Shown here one piece after another: positions 39,001 through 51,399 of a DNA stretch of 64,000 nt (position 1 is the first letter of the stretch; each line of letters opens with the position of its first letter). Origin of the DNA: Acanthochromis polyacanthus (lineage: Eukaryota; Chordata; Actinopteri; Pomacentridae); assembly GCF_021347895.1 (NCBI RefSeq), contig NC_067119.1, positions 3,794,534-3,858,533 on the forward strand, in the 5' to 3' direction. The notes under the pieces were generated by a model. That model ran no database searches. It saw only the letters and a list, made by a program, of their open reading frames with translations, and was not told where the DNA came from. A program made the position numbers and the translations under genes.

Positions 39001-40889
39001 TGAAGCACATTTTATAACACCGCCCTCTATGGATGCTGTCCTAAAAGATAAAAAACCTGCTTGCTCTTTGGCACAAAACTGTAAACTTAAACTAAAGAAC
39101 ATTACAAAGGTCTAGTGAATGCTGGAGAACCATCTTTAGTCAGATAGATTAGCTGGGCTCAGATGGAGTCCAGCATGTTTGGTGTGAACCCGACCAGGAC
39201 GACCACAGTGGATGCATGGTCCCGACAGTGAAGAACGGTGTTAGGTTCTAAGGTGTGTGTAGGTAAGGTAGGCTGTGTTTTCTCTTTTCTTTTTTCAGAT
39301 TACACCCAGCAGGAGAGGCCACGTGCACCGGTGGCTCTTTTACAATCAGTGGGGAGTGTTTATAGCCAATCCACCCTGACCACCGTTACCTGTGAGCCAG
39401 ACCAGCTGCTAGAGCACTCTGTTGGTGACTCATGCTCTGCCTAACCTCAGTACTGTTGTGCTTAAAGGACTTTCATATAGTGGGATCAGTTTTATAATTA
39501 AGAAGTTCACTTTGTGCTGGATTTTGGAGCCATTTCTTCTTTTTTAAATAAATAACTTTTCTGCTACTTGATCAGTTTTCTTTATATTTTTGTTACTCCC
39601 CTCATAACATATCTGGGGGCTCGTCTGGGATTTGAACCCAGGACTCTCACATCCCAAGCTATAATCACACCCCTAAATCAAAGTGATGATATCTATAGAC
39701 AAATGTGAATGAGTCAAAATATTGGCTGACGAGATGACTACGAGCAAAGAAGAATATGCCAGCATGATTATGATTCCAAACTTATAAAGAGCTTTTGGAT
39801 AATTATGTCTCCTATCTGGAATTCATTAGAACACCTGTGGGGTATTTCAAAGGTACACCAACACAACCTCTTCAGCAAAAAGTGGCTAAAAATGTCTCAG
39901 AAGAACATCAGAACATCTCTGTCAGAATGAGTGGATGCTGGTGTCGTCCATGCCGAAGAAGAATGAGTCAAAAATATCGGTGGACATTCGAGGTACTGGA
40001 AAATTAAGATTCAAACCTCACTAATGAGAGTATTGTGCTGGGGTTTTTTTGTTTTTACTTTTGTTTTTACCTGTACTTTTACTGTAGTAGACCTAAACTG
40101 TGCCTGACATATCTGCTGTATTTCATCCTACTCTTCTGTTTCCCGTGGTGCTCAAATTTCCTAAATGAAAGTGAAGTCATGTCAGCAGCTAAACTGAGTC
40201 TATGGTTAACAAACCGACTTCTCAGCTTTCTTTTCAGTCGTTCTTTGACAACGTCCAGCACTCTGTTCAAACCTGTCTGTCCTGTTATAGAAGTAAATAA
40301 ATCACTGCCAGAATGTCCACACTACTATAGTCAGTGACTGGCTGGAAGCATGGCAGCGAGAAGTAAACACTAGTAAAACACCTGACGCTTGTAGGAGCCC
40401 TCATGTCTCCGGCTGGACAGTCTTCCTGGAGGAATCCACGGCTGCCGGACCTTTGGCCTCCCTGTATCTCCTTTAGTCATATTCTACCAAAAATGGAGAC
40501 AGATTCAACAGGTTAAACACATCGAGACTCATTGTAGCATCCTTCTTTTCTTTATAATTAAGGATAGCTACTTGTAAACATCTTTAAAAGCATGTGAAAA
40601 CAGGGGGAATTGCTTAAAAGTAGGTTAAAAGAGGGGAAATCACGTGTAAATCAGTGCAGATGTTGATGTTAGCATCCAAATAAAGTAGCTATACAGTCTA
40701 GACATTTAAACTAAGATCAACACGCATGTAAAAGTGACCTATGAAAACAATATTCCCACTATTAATAGAAAGCGTAGTAACCTGTGAGGCTCTACTGGGA
40801 CTCCTCTTCATATGAACATGTACAGGTGTGGTCTCCGGTACGTGGACGTGGACCGGCGGCGGTGAATCTCTGGTTCTCATTCTCTCCAA
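28144..40889 (-). CDS. odf2: Outer dense fibre protein 2 (cenexin), centriole appendage scaffold
   Basis: Seventeen coding exons: 40889-40782, 40483-40382, 38171-38032, 37102-36973, 35975-35844, 35771-35697, 35608-35537, 35452-35336, 33592-33401, 33180-33067, 32597-32466, 32253-32143, 31848-31585, 30167-30067, 29587-29425, 28495-28370 and 28290-28144. They join in frame to 741 aa. ODF2/cenexin builds distal and subdistal appendages of the mother centriole and is needed for ciliogenesis; in sperm it is an outer dense fibre component. The start carries the family's PPVHVHV and TPVHVHMK, then KGDT and WIPPG. The rest is a nearly continuous coiled coil, ending in QSDSTNRSLQNYVHFLKTSY. Exons 3-4 are much shorter and more divergent than the mammalian N-terminal coiled coil. 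A (CA)n tract abuts the exon 10 donor. Could be either teleost odf2 paralogue. Confidence 0.95.
28576..28665. mobile_element. LINE 3'-tail fragment, odf2 intron
   Basis: 'TTTTATTTCTCCCC', then 'CAGGGGAAATTCACATTGTT' and 'CAGCAGCTTATG', resembles the shared 3' tail of CR1/L2-like fish LINEs. A TAA/TAATAA run follows. Relic only. Confidence 0.5.
30605..31366. mobile_element. piggyBac-type non-autonomous element (TTAA target)
   Basis: The left end CCCTCCTGTTGTCCTC and the right end GAGGACAACAGGAGGG are perfect inverted repeats. They are bracketed by TTAA at 30,601-30,604 and 31,367-31,370, as expected for piggyBac-superfamily insertion. The interior is AT-rich and non-coding. A second, decayed end-like motif (GACCCGCAAGACAACA) lies near 31,055. 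Part of the interior (about 30,940-31,050) is repeated just outside at 31,400-31,515. It sits in the odf2 intron between exons 13 and 14. Confidence 0.75.
32630..32760. repeat. Short AT-rich tandem repeat, odf2 intron
   Basis: About four diverged units around 'AATCCTGGTATATA' in the intron between odf2 exons 10 and 11. Non-coding. Confidence 0.5.
32991..33063. repeat. (GT)n microsatellite abutting an odf2 splice donor
   Basis: About 36 uninterrupted GT dinucleotides. On the transcribed strand this is (CA)n, beginning inside the donor of odf2 exon 10 (exon edge 33,067; intron starts GTTCACACAC). HTHTHT open frames here are artefacts. Confidence 0.95.
33790..34343. mobile_element. Truncated Tc1-like element with a second repeat inserted
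   Basis: 'GATCAAAATGTTAAGACCAG' followed by TTGAAAAACTGCAA resembles the terminal repeat of a common fish Tc1 family, and 'AGTTTAAGACCAGAGCTC' follows. From about 34,092 to 34,250 it is interrupted by a (CAAT)n tract joined to 'TTTATAGAGCACTTTA' and 'AAAGTGCTTTCCAGTTC', a typical fish retroelement tail. The host element then resumes. No right terminus is seen. Confidence 0.6.
34344..34790. repeat. Minisatellite, 62-bp unit, about seven copies
   Basis: Near-identical 62-bp units containing TGTCGTTTGTCCATTTTTTT, GTCGCTTTGTAGC and GTCTCGCT. The period leaves overlapping open frames with repeated SLCSFFVSFF, which are not genes. The unit belongs to the diffuse TTTGTGTC/TCATTTT family seen elsewhere in the window. 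In an odf2 intron. Confidence 0.9.
36080..36475. repeat. Low-complexity TTTTGTGTC block and dispersed repeat copy 2
   Basis: 36,080-36,320 is made of 'TTTGTGTCTC' and 'GGTCATTTTGTCTC'-type units. From 36,335 it passes into the second copy of the 55-180 repeat (CATCATCAGTAGAAAGATGT shared). Intronic in odf2. The following 36,480-36,960 is a degenerate 'AACTTGTCCAAAATAAC'-like stretch with no coding content. Confidence 0.65.
37190..37520. repeat. Common teleost dispersed repeat, odf2 intron
   Basis: Contains 'CTAGCTCCTTAAATATGAAT', 'GAAACACTGAT' and 'TTTTCTGACATTTTATAGAC', and ends with 'AATTAATTGCAGCTCC'. The same series occurs twice around 49,000-49,610. I know this from many percomorph genomes, but not by a family name. 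Confidence 0.6.
39239..39609 (+). mobile_element. Lone LTR of an endogenous retrovirus-like element
   Basis: 371 bp bounded by the inverted termini TGTTA (39,239-39,243) and TAACA (39,605-39,609). It has an AATAAA-containing stretch near 39,548, as expected of the R region. It is followed after four bases by a proline-tRNA-complementary sequence in the position of a primer-binding site. No gag, pol or env sequence and no second LTR are present. The insertion splits a Tc1 relic. Boundaries rest on the termini and the primer site; no target duplication was found. Confidence 0.65.
39614..39682 (-). pseudogene. Antisense proline tRNA sequence including CCA end
   Basis: The plus strand starts TGGGGGCTCGTCTGGGAT, an 18-nt proline-tRNA primer-binding site with one mismatch. 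Unlike a normal site, similarity to the complement of tRNA-Pro goes on: TTTGAACCCAGGAC (T arm), then anticodon-arm and D-arm-like sequence to ACCCCTAAATCAA. About 69 nt of the roughly 75-nt tRNA is covered. TGG at the start is the complement of the post-transcriptional CCA, so this came from a mature tRNA by reverse transcription. The anticodon stem has decayed and it is not a working tRNA gene. Confidence 0.7.
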
Positions 40890-41170
40890 AAGTTGAAAAC
40901 AACATTAAAACTGAGCTTAGGAATAATCAAGACGCAAACAAACACATATCAACAGCTAAATCGCGTTACTGTCGAGCAAAAGGACATGTTGCTAACACAA
41001 ATCTCGACTTTTGTCTGCGGAGAGAACGGTTGTTGTCGTCCACAAACGGCTCCTCTGATTGGCTCGTTTGCAAGATCTCGCCTTGTGATTGGTGGAGGCG
41101 AGTTTTCGGGAAGCGTTGCCCCTGGAAACCAGTGGAAATAACGGGTAGCGCTAATGCTGCGTTCATAGCA
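40890..41170 (-). promoter_or_regulatory. odf2: odf2 promoter with two CCAAT boxes
   Basis: Upstream of the odf2 ATG, two minus-strand CCAAT boxes (ATTGG on plus) lie at 41,058-41,062 and 41,088-41,092. They are 30 bp apart, a spacing common for NF-Y. An RFX-type X-box lies just beyond. No TATA box is evident. The transcription start was not determined. Confidence 0.5.
41115..41129. promoter_or_regulatory. RFX X-box
   Basis: GTTGCCCCTGGAAAC fits the RFX consensus GYTRYY-N(1-3)-RRHRAC with both half-sites intact and a 3-nt spacer. It lies about 230 bp upstream of the odf2 start, the usual distance for ciliary genes controlled by RFX factors. Function is inferred from the motif and gene identity. 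Confidence 0.6.
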
Positions 41171-41199
41171 ATATGCGGAGAACATGCTTTATTTCAAGT

Positions 41200-43440
41200 T
41201 GGCCTCAGTGTCGAGGCGAGTGTATTTGAAGCAAAAGTTTGATCAAATGTTTGTAAAAGATGTTTCAGACAAGCTGTGGCTGTAGTTGACATGAACGGTA
41301 TTCCCGTAAGACAGATCGTGGTGCTGTTTTGAACAATATACTCTGAATGCAGCATGAAGCCAACCGTTAAAACGCATTCATAACACAATTTCCTCGCGAT
41401 CTGCCTATTTTTACTCATAAAACCATTTTTTGAAAATTTAATAATTGAATATAACGAAGAGGGGAAATATTTTTCTGTAACAATCAATGTATTTGTGATT
41501 TGATGTTGTGCTTTCCCTTTTATTTGTTTAGTTTTTGTCTGGGATTTTGTTTCCATAATTCCTTTGCTTGTTCCATTATCCATTATTTCTTATTTGTATG
41601 TGTGTTTTAACCATTTTTCCATCTTTCCTTGAATGGTTTTCACACCAAATTATTTATTTTTCTACCTGCATTTACCTATTTTTAATCAGAGGTGTTAATT
41701 TTATTGCTGTTATTTGTTCTTTCTGTTTCTACAAGGAGAAGAGAGGCAAGGGTGGAAAATGTGAGATGTCATTAAAAATTTTACTGATATTTTCTTCTTT
41801 TTTGACAGTTTTTTTTACAACTTGTGGATACTGCAGTATTTTATTCATTGATTTTATTTTATTCATCCTTGTTGCTATTTTTAACCTTTTCTTAAGCTTA
41901 TAATTTGGATAAATCTGACTTTTTTGTTTAAACTTTTTTTTAAAGTCTGCAGTTTGGAGAAAAATGGAAAAAAAATTACAGATAATTGCTCCTTTCAGTT
42001 TGTGAATACTACAGTTATTGTTTAAGAAAATTATCCACCCTTGCTGCCATTTTTTGACCTTTTAAAAAATGTTTAACTTGGATAAAAAAAAATGACAAAA
42101 AATTACAGATATTTTCTCTTGTTTGACTGTTTAGGTGCAATCAGTCCTTCAAATCAGCCTACAATGCAGTAAGAGTGGGTTTCTATGAATATCATGGTGT
42201 ATAACCTTATTTTAGCTCAGTTTTCAGAAGTTTGAAAAAGTTCTGATAAGCATAATTTGAAAAATAATGCAAAAACACTATTTTTTAACCTTTTTAAAAA
42301 AGTGTTTAATGTAAAACAACACTATATCAAACTGTAAGTTGAACTTAATAATAAAAACAACAGCAATAACAGCTGCTGAGCAAAAGCACTTCAATATAAA
42401 GAAATAAGATGAACATTATGAAATGACCTAACAAATTTAAACAGAAAGACTAGGACCTGACAGTATTATGCATAATATAAATTTTTGTTACATAACAGTA
42501 ATAATAAAGTAACAGTGCTATATACTCTGCAACATTATGTCACTAATTTAAAATTGTAGTTAAGGACTCACAAAACTAGTCCTGGAAAACCCAACAATTT
42601 GTATTATATATAATATTGTAAGGTCCTAATCATAGCATTTCAATAACTCAGGTAAATTTGCACAATAACTACTGCAAATTCTTTCCAATAATTTAAATTA
42701 GATCAATAAATTAGTTACTATAAAGCACTTTGACTTAAGGATTGCTGTTTTAAATGTGCTCTGTACCACCTCCCGTATGCCATGGGTGAGTTGAGAGCTT
42801 CTCTGTCCCTCCTCGACCTCCAGGCCTCTCAGATCCTGTGGAAATGTTCCCTGGTTGAGGCTGGTGAATGAGGCAGATTGTGTTTTTGTACTAGCAGCTC
42901 CAAAGTTATGAAAGAGCCTTCCTCTTTCACACAAATGCTCCCTCTCCATTGATACCTTGAAAAAAATAGCTCAAGACTTTTGGTAGCTCTCAATGGTCCT
43001 GCTATTTTTAGCATCTACTTAATTTACTTCACAAATGCATCTCACAAGATGACATGTTTTTCTAATCATTTTAGAGGCCTATTTATTGATTTTACACATA
43101 TTTGCAATAGTGTTCTGCCTTGTTTTATTTGCACATATCTGTGGTGCTGTGCAAGGAAATGTGTCAACTGAAATTGCATAAAATCGTGCATCATCTTGCT
43201 TTGATTTTCAATTTTTAAAAACGTGATTTACTAAAGTGAAATAAATTCACCTTAAACAGTTTCAAAATAACAGACAATTTGGTTAAAGTCTTTTTTCATA
43301 TCAGATTAGGCTGTTTAATACATGAAATGACATTTGTGTTGGAGTAAACAGCCTTTTAATGGTTATGTAAGACCTGTGCAGTAATGCTCGGTAGGAAATG
43401 GTTGGGATGACTGCACATCCTGTTTGCGTCTATGGCGCTT
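41200..43440. other. odf2-CULT gene intergenic region
   Basis: Divergent spacer, mostly AT-rich. A moderately complex piece at 42,740-42,960 has minus-strand text that could be a decayed LINE or other repeat (it ends near 'AAAGCACTTTGACTTAAGG'), but no domain is clear. 42,440-42,680 resembles the 'AGGACC-ACA-TATTA' units found again at 44,200-44,985. Nothing else is supported. Confidence 0.5.
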
Positions 43441-43693
43441 CCGAACATTAGTTAGCCTGATTAGCATGCTAACGCTCACATTAGCTTGTCGCTTTTTGAA
43501 GTCCACTAATCACAAAAATGTCAAAAATTCCTACAGAAGGTTTGTACTCGATGTCTATATATCTGTGCGATTAAATTGTTGCACTTGTGATTGATATTTC
43601 TCGACCAAACGAGTCAGGTTTCGCTCGACGCACCGACAAAGCTGCTAGCGCCTAAGCTAACTAGCTAGTGCTTTAACCCTCCATGTGGCAGCA
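43440..43693 (+). promoter_or_regulatory. Promoter/5'UTR of the CULT-domain gene
   Basis: Composition becomes richer in GC and CpG towards the ATG. Two clusters of GCTAA/TTAGC palindromes lie at 43,446-43,495 and 43,641-43,670. No TATA box was noted. The nearest upstream gene, odf2, is divergent and 2.5 kb away. Confidence 0.45.
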
Positions 43694-46447
43694 ATGCAGT
43701 TGGAGCGGAGCCTGCGGCCGCTCATGAAGCACCTCCAGCGGTTCGCGGTGCGCTACGTCTCCTTCGTGCTGCTGGTTTATCCCGCCGCCCTACGGCCCGG
43801 TGAGGCGTGCGAACGGGGGGGAACCAGCACCGACACCCTCATACTGTGCCGGGCGTGCGGACACGAGCTGGCGCACGGCACCGACATTCACTTCGTCCCC
43901 AGCCGGCTGGCGCTCTCCAGCCGCAACGACACGCTGGTCGGGGGCCGAAGGGTTAACGTCCAGCTCCTGGAGAACCCCCACGGGCACCGGTTCGAGGTGA
44001 TCACGTTCAGGAGGGCGGATGTCACCCAGCACTGGCCGGCGGACAAACACTTCTCCTGGTTCCCCGGGTTCTCGTGGACAGTGGCCACCTGTCCTCGGTG
44101 TAATACTCATTTAGGTGGGTATTAATAGCAGGAAAAATAACTTTACTTATGTTTTATGAAACTCAGCAACGATTAAAATAGAGTGAAATAAAAAAGCAAC
44201 AGCCAAATAAATGAGATTAAATGTACTAATTAACCTCACAAGTTCAAATATTAACATTAAATCCCTGCAATTTTACATAAAATGCACATCTGTCCAATTA
44301 AAGTAAATATAAAGACCCTATATAGTATTAATTATGCATATTTACACAATTTTAATACTAAATTTAAATATACAAATTTACATAATCAATTTAAATATTA
44401 GGATGAGACCCTGCAATATTATTAAATATGATCAAATATGTCTGAGTAATGTTATCATCAAGGTAAAGAGCTATGGTGTAATTAATAATTGGAACATTAT
44501 GCTGAGACCCTGGACTATTAGATTTATTATTCCTATTCACTATCATATATTCAATACAAATTTACCCAGCTAACCTCTATGTCAAGTCAAGGCCTTACAA
44601 TGTAGGGACAAAGTACCTCACCAGTTTATATATAAATGTTGGAACTGTACAATATCATGTAATATACAGTTACTTGGCTAATTTAAATATTAAGGTTAAG
44701 CAGTATAGTATAGTTAATAATGCACATTTCCCATATTAATTTAGATTAATTAAGGTCGAGATCCTACAATATTGTATATGATTTAACTCCATTAAAAATG
44801 AAGCGCTAACATTAAACAAACCAACCTGACTAAATTATGTATTAAGGTTAGGACCCGACAATATTAGCTATGACTCAAAGTGACCTGACTAATTTAAATA
44901 TTAACAATAGGACCCTATAAACCCTACAATATCATAGACAATAAAATAAACTAACTTCACTAAGATTGAGATCCTACAATATTAAACATGGAAACCCCAG
45001 TGAATCCAGCATATTGGCAACAGCAGAGAGGAAAAACTCCCTCCGGCAGAACCAGGTTCAGGGAGGGCAGACGTCTGTCTCAACCATTAGTGGTGAGATT
45101 GAAAAGAACAGGAAAGCAGAGACAGACAAACAGAACATAAGAACTGCTGCAGATCAGACCTGCATGGTGTAAAATGCAGTATTTATCTTTAAAATATGAA
45201 TTTAAAACAAGTCCGTATCTACTGAGAGAACCACTCAATACATTAGTTAACATTTGAAATCCACAAAAATGGTTCAAAATGCTTTCAAAAATGTCCCACT
45301 TTTAAAAATTACTATCAACTGTAGTAGGCAAATTTTATATACTATAATTAGGACTCTTGTGGCAGCTAAGTACAGACTTGTATTTATGCCATAATCTGTT
45401 AAAATCAACTTTTTTGTACATTTTGTATTATATTCTTTATATATTTCTTTTTTGGGACAATCCAGTTTCTCCATAGAGATACTGACAATAAAGTCCACTT
45501 GAAAATATGGAACTGATAATAAACATAGATCAAAGTGAAAATCCATGCAACTTTTATGAAATAATTTGAAATGACACGATTTACTTTCAATGTAGCAAAA
45601 AACTTCACAATTTTAACAATCAGTTGCTATTTTTATGCAAAATGTCACATTTATACTTTTTTATACTCTTGGACACTATTTGCAATATAAAACACTAACA
45701 TTTCTATTCTTCTTGTGTATTTTTATTTACTGCGCATTTTTCCTCATTTATCTGTATTTGTGGTGGTGGGAACTAAGCTTATTTCTCCTCTGGGATTGAT
45801 TTAAATGATTCCCACTGCTCAAACGTGATAATGTGATGTTTTTTTTCCTTCTTGTGCACGACAGTACATGGTTATCTTTTGATATTTGAATGTTTTTAGG
45901 AGCATTTAGCACAAAAAACGTCTTTAAAGTTGCACTCTTACCATTTGTTTATTTTCTTAAATTTTAAGTTTCTTATTTTCTGTGTATATTGTGCGTAAAT
46001 AAAACATTTAATTCATAGCTGTTTTCTTGCTTTTCTTACTGTCAATTTGCAAACTTGCCCTTGTAAGACTAATAAAGGGTATTGTATTCCATTCTCTGTC
46101 ACAGTTGTATAGTAAAGCTTAATAATGGAACAAGTTAAAACCTCTTAATCCCAAAGTTATGCCCTCTGAGCCTCCAGAACGAGGCGTTCCTGTGCCAGAA
46201 CTTGTCCTATATTTGGTATACGGTACACACATCCTGGTAAGTCACCATTTTTGTTTCAGATAACACATTTTTTCCTCATTTTTCCTCTTCAGGTTGGGCC
46301 TTCCAGCCCACCAACTGGCCCGACACCATCACAAAAACCGCCTTCGAGGACTCTGAGCTGACGTTCTTGGCTTTAATCACCCATCGACTCCTAAACGAAG
46401 ACTTTGCATCGAGCCTCCTAATGACTCCCAAGTCCTTCGTGAGCTGA
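43694..46447 (+). CDS. Secreted-type CULT (cereblon-like thalidomide-binding fold) domain protein
   Basis: Two exons, 43694-44114 and 46293-46447, join in frame (G split 1/2) to 191 aa. Residues 18-33 (AVRYVSFVLLVYPAAL) look like a signal peptide or anchor. Residues 52-142 form a CULT domain: zinc-type C52-x2-C55 and C133-x2-C136, and the three cage tryptophans W122, W128 and W142 within SWFPGFSW and HLGW. In cereblon these bind thalidomide-type ligands and C-terminal cyclic imide degrons. Cereblon's Lon-like half is absent, so this is a stand-alone CULT protein. Natural ligand and role are unknown to me. The intron falls between HLG and the third tryptophan. A GTG codon upstream is in frame, but the ATG is the likely start. 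The gene converges with set. Confidence 0.88.
44200..44985. repeat. Degenerate tandem repeat in the CULT gene intron
   Basis: Diverged units, roughly 70-100 bp, recur about eight times. Each contains a variant of 'TAATTTAAATATTAAGGT', then 'AGGACCCTACAATATTA'. No coding content. Similar units occur at 42,440-42,680 upstream of the gene. Confidence 0.7.
44986..45130. repeat. Dispersed fish repeat fragment
   Basis: 'GGAAAAACTCCCTCCGGCAG', then 'AACCAGGTTCAGGGAGGGC', resembles the abundant teleost repeat with 'GGAAAAACTCCCTTTTAACA' and 'AACCAGGCTCAGGGAGGGG'. Recognition is from memory; family not named. The rest of the intron to 46,292 is AT-rich with nothing recognised. Confidence 0.6.
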
Positions 46448-46517
46448 TGGACTTTTTGGCTTTTAGCGCAGATCGATCCCAGGTGCCTTCGCTGCTCCCT
46501 AAAAAGTTTATTTTTCA

Positions 46518-46523
46518 AATAAA
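46518..46523 (+). terminator. Poly(A) signal of the CULT gene
   Basis: AATAAA about 70 nt after the stop codon, the first such hexamer downstream. It gives a very short 3'UTR, ending before the set 3'UTR that comes from the other side. Confidence 0.5.
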
Positions 46524-46796
46524 TGATTTCTACGCACCCACTTGGTTTGAAGACTCCCACACGTGTGTACACAGTAAGTTTTATTATTGTAACAAAGCAA
46601 GTTGTACACCTCAAATTTAAAACAGTTTTTCTTCCCCCTCCCCTCCCCCAGAGCGGAAAAGGAAAGGTGTGATTAAATGTAAATTCTATGAGATAACAGG
46701 TCTCTTTTTATTTATTTATTGTTTTTTTTCCTTTTTGTTTAAACCATGAAGCGGTGGGGGGCCAAAATTTACAAGCTTTTTTTTTCCATTTTGTTC

Positions 46797-47536
46797 TTTA
46801 TTAAAAATGTCATTTCAAATCTCATGGATATCTGTAAAACAATACAATGAAAAAAAAAAAGTCCCATAGAAATGGTGTCAAAATAACCACTCTCCCCAAT
46901 AACCGACGGACTCCTGCCCCTCCCCAGCTTATCCCACCCCCCTACCCCGAAACATTACAAGTCAAAGGAATGAGCTGGTACTCGTTAACCACATGGGGGG
47001 AAATAAGTTTAAGGGTTCAACGGCCCAACTGAGAAAAAAAATAATAATTATATACGGGGAAGAAAATATTGAGAGGTCTGCTAGCACTAGGTCACTACAC
47101 CATGGCTTTAGTCAAATTTTACCACACAACCTTGAACGGGAGAGAAATTTCTGCGTGACTTGTCCTCAAATTCTACTCAGGATGCTGTGCTGATTCTATT
47201 TTTTTGTTGTTTTTTTGTTTTAAAGACATTTTTTTGTTGTATTTATTTATTTATTATTACTTTTTTGAGATGACTTTTGGGGATGGTACTCACAATTCAG
47301 GGGGCAAAGTGCCATTGGCCTTAAGGATGAGTCAAAGGAGAACATAACATGGCACCAACAGGTGAAAGAGAGGCTTCAGAATGGAAAACGAAGCACACAC
47401 GGATTCAAAAAAAAAAAAAAAAATACACAATTGTAAAAAAACAAAAACAAAAAAAAAAAACCCTTTGCTCCCGAACATGAGTGGAAAACCAAACGGGGAA
47501 TAGAAGGTTGAGGGTCTCGGTAGGTGATGTTATTTC
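46797..47536 (-). terminator. set: set 3'UTR and candidate poly(A) signal
   Basis: Downstream of the set stop on the minus strand, about 740 nt of A/T-tract-rich sequence runs to TTTATT at 46,797-46,802 (AATAAA for set). Further TTTATT copies near 46,707 are alternatives. Open frames here on plus have no domain. Confidence 0.5.
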
Positions 47537-50826
<3,290 letters not shown>

Positions 50827-51399
50827 GTTTTCGCAAGCTGTGGTAACTCACGGACGTCCGAGGGTGTAGCTGGTGGCTGTGGATGCGGTTTCTCCCCGGG
50901 CAGGAGAACGTAGCTTCGGCGTAAAGTTCAGCGTGCAGAAGCCAACAACGTGCTGCTTCTCCAACAATGTAGCTGCCGAGGAGCGAGGAAGTCACCGCCG
51001 AGCGCCGCTCACGCGCTCTTTTCATTACGAACGCGCCTCGCCGAATGGAGCCACGGCGAGCTCCGCCTCTCAAAGTAGGTCTCACTGCCGCGCTCCGTTT
51101 TACCGATTTAACGGCGACCCCGGGCTCAAAATCGCACCACAAACGGACCGAACCTCCAATTGGGACCTTTAACGCTCACATGCGCGGTTCTAAAGCCCAC
51201 GGCGGCTGAATTTAGGATCGCTCAGAGGAGGCCAAACGTTCAGTTGGACCGACTCGCACTTGCGCACTTTAAAAAAGATGCAGGACGTCAGCTGAAGTCG
51301 GAGCCTCGTTGTGGTGCTAATTATCCAGTAGAGAGGCTGTTTTTCACGTTTTATTAACTGTCATTAAAATATTATTTAAAAAAAATGGGGAGTCAGCAT

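Larger units (their letters stand above)
38640..40030 (+). mobile_element. Tc1-like transposon relic interrupted by an LTR
   Basis: In order on the plus strand, with frame breaks, fragments of a Tc1 transposase can be read. These are an N-terminal part (GNTVAAVVRRYRKSHST, about 38,820-38,870), GSDGVQHVW with C-M-V-P-T-V-K-N-G (about 39,155-39,237), ILADEM (about 39,725), and a C-terminal part (EHLWGISKVHQHN, about 39,828 onward). The sequence between PTVKNG and ILADEM is replaced by the LTR-tRNA insertion. Termini are uncertain. It lies in odf2 intron 2, antisense to the gene. Confidence 0.7.

Noticed and set aside
43790..44110. Minus-strand frames of about 66-106 codons opposite the CULT exon
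   Set aside because: Shadow frames of a GC-rich coding exon; the plus frame carries the zinc cysteines and cage tryptophans.
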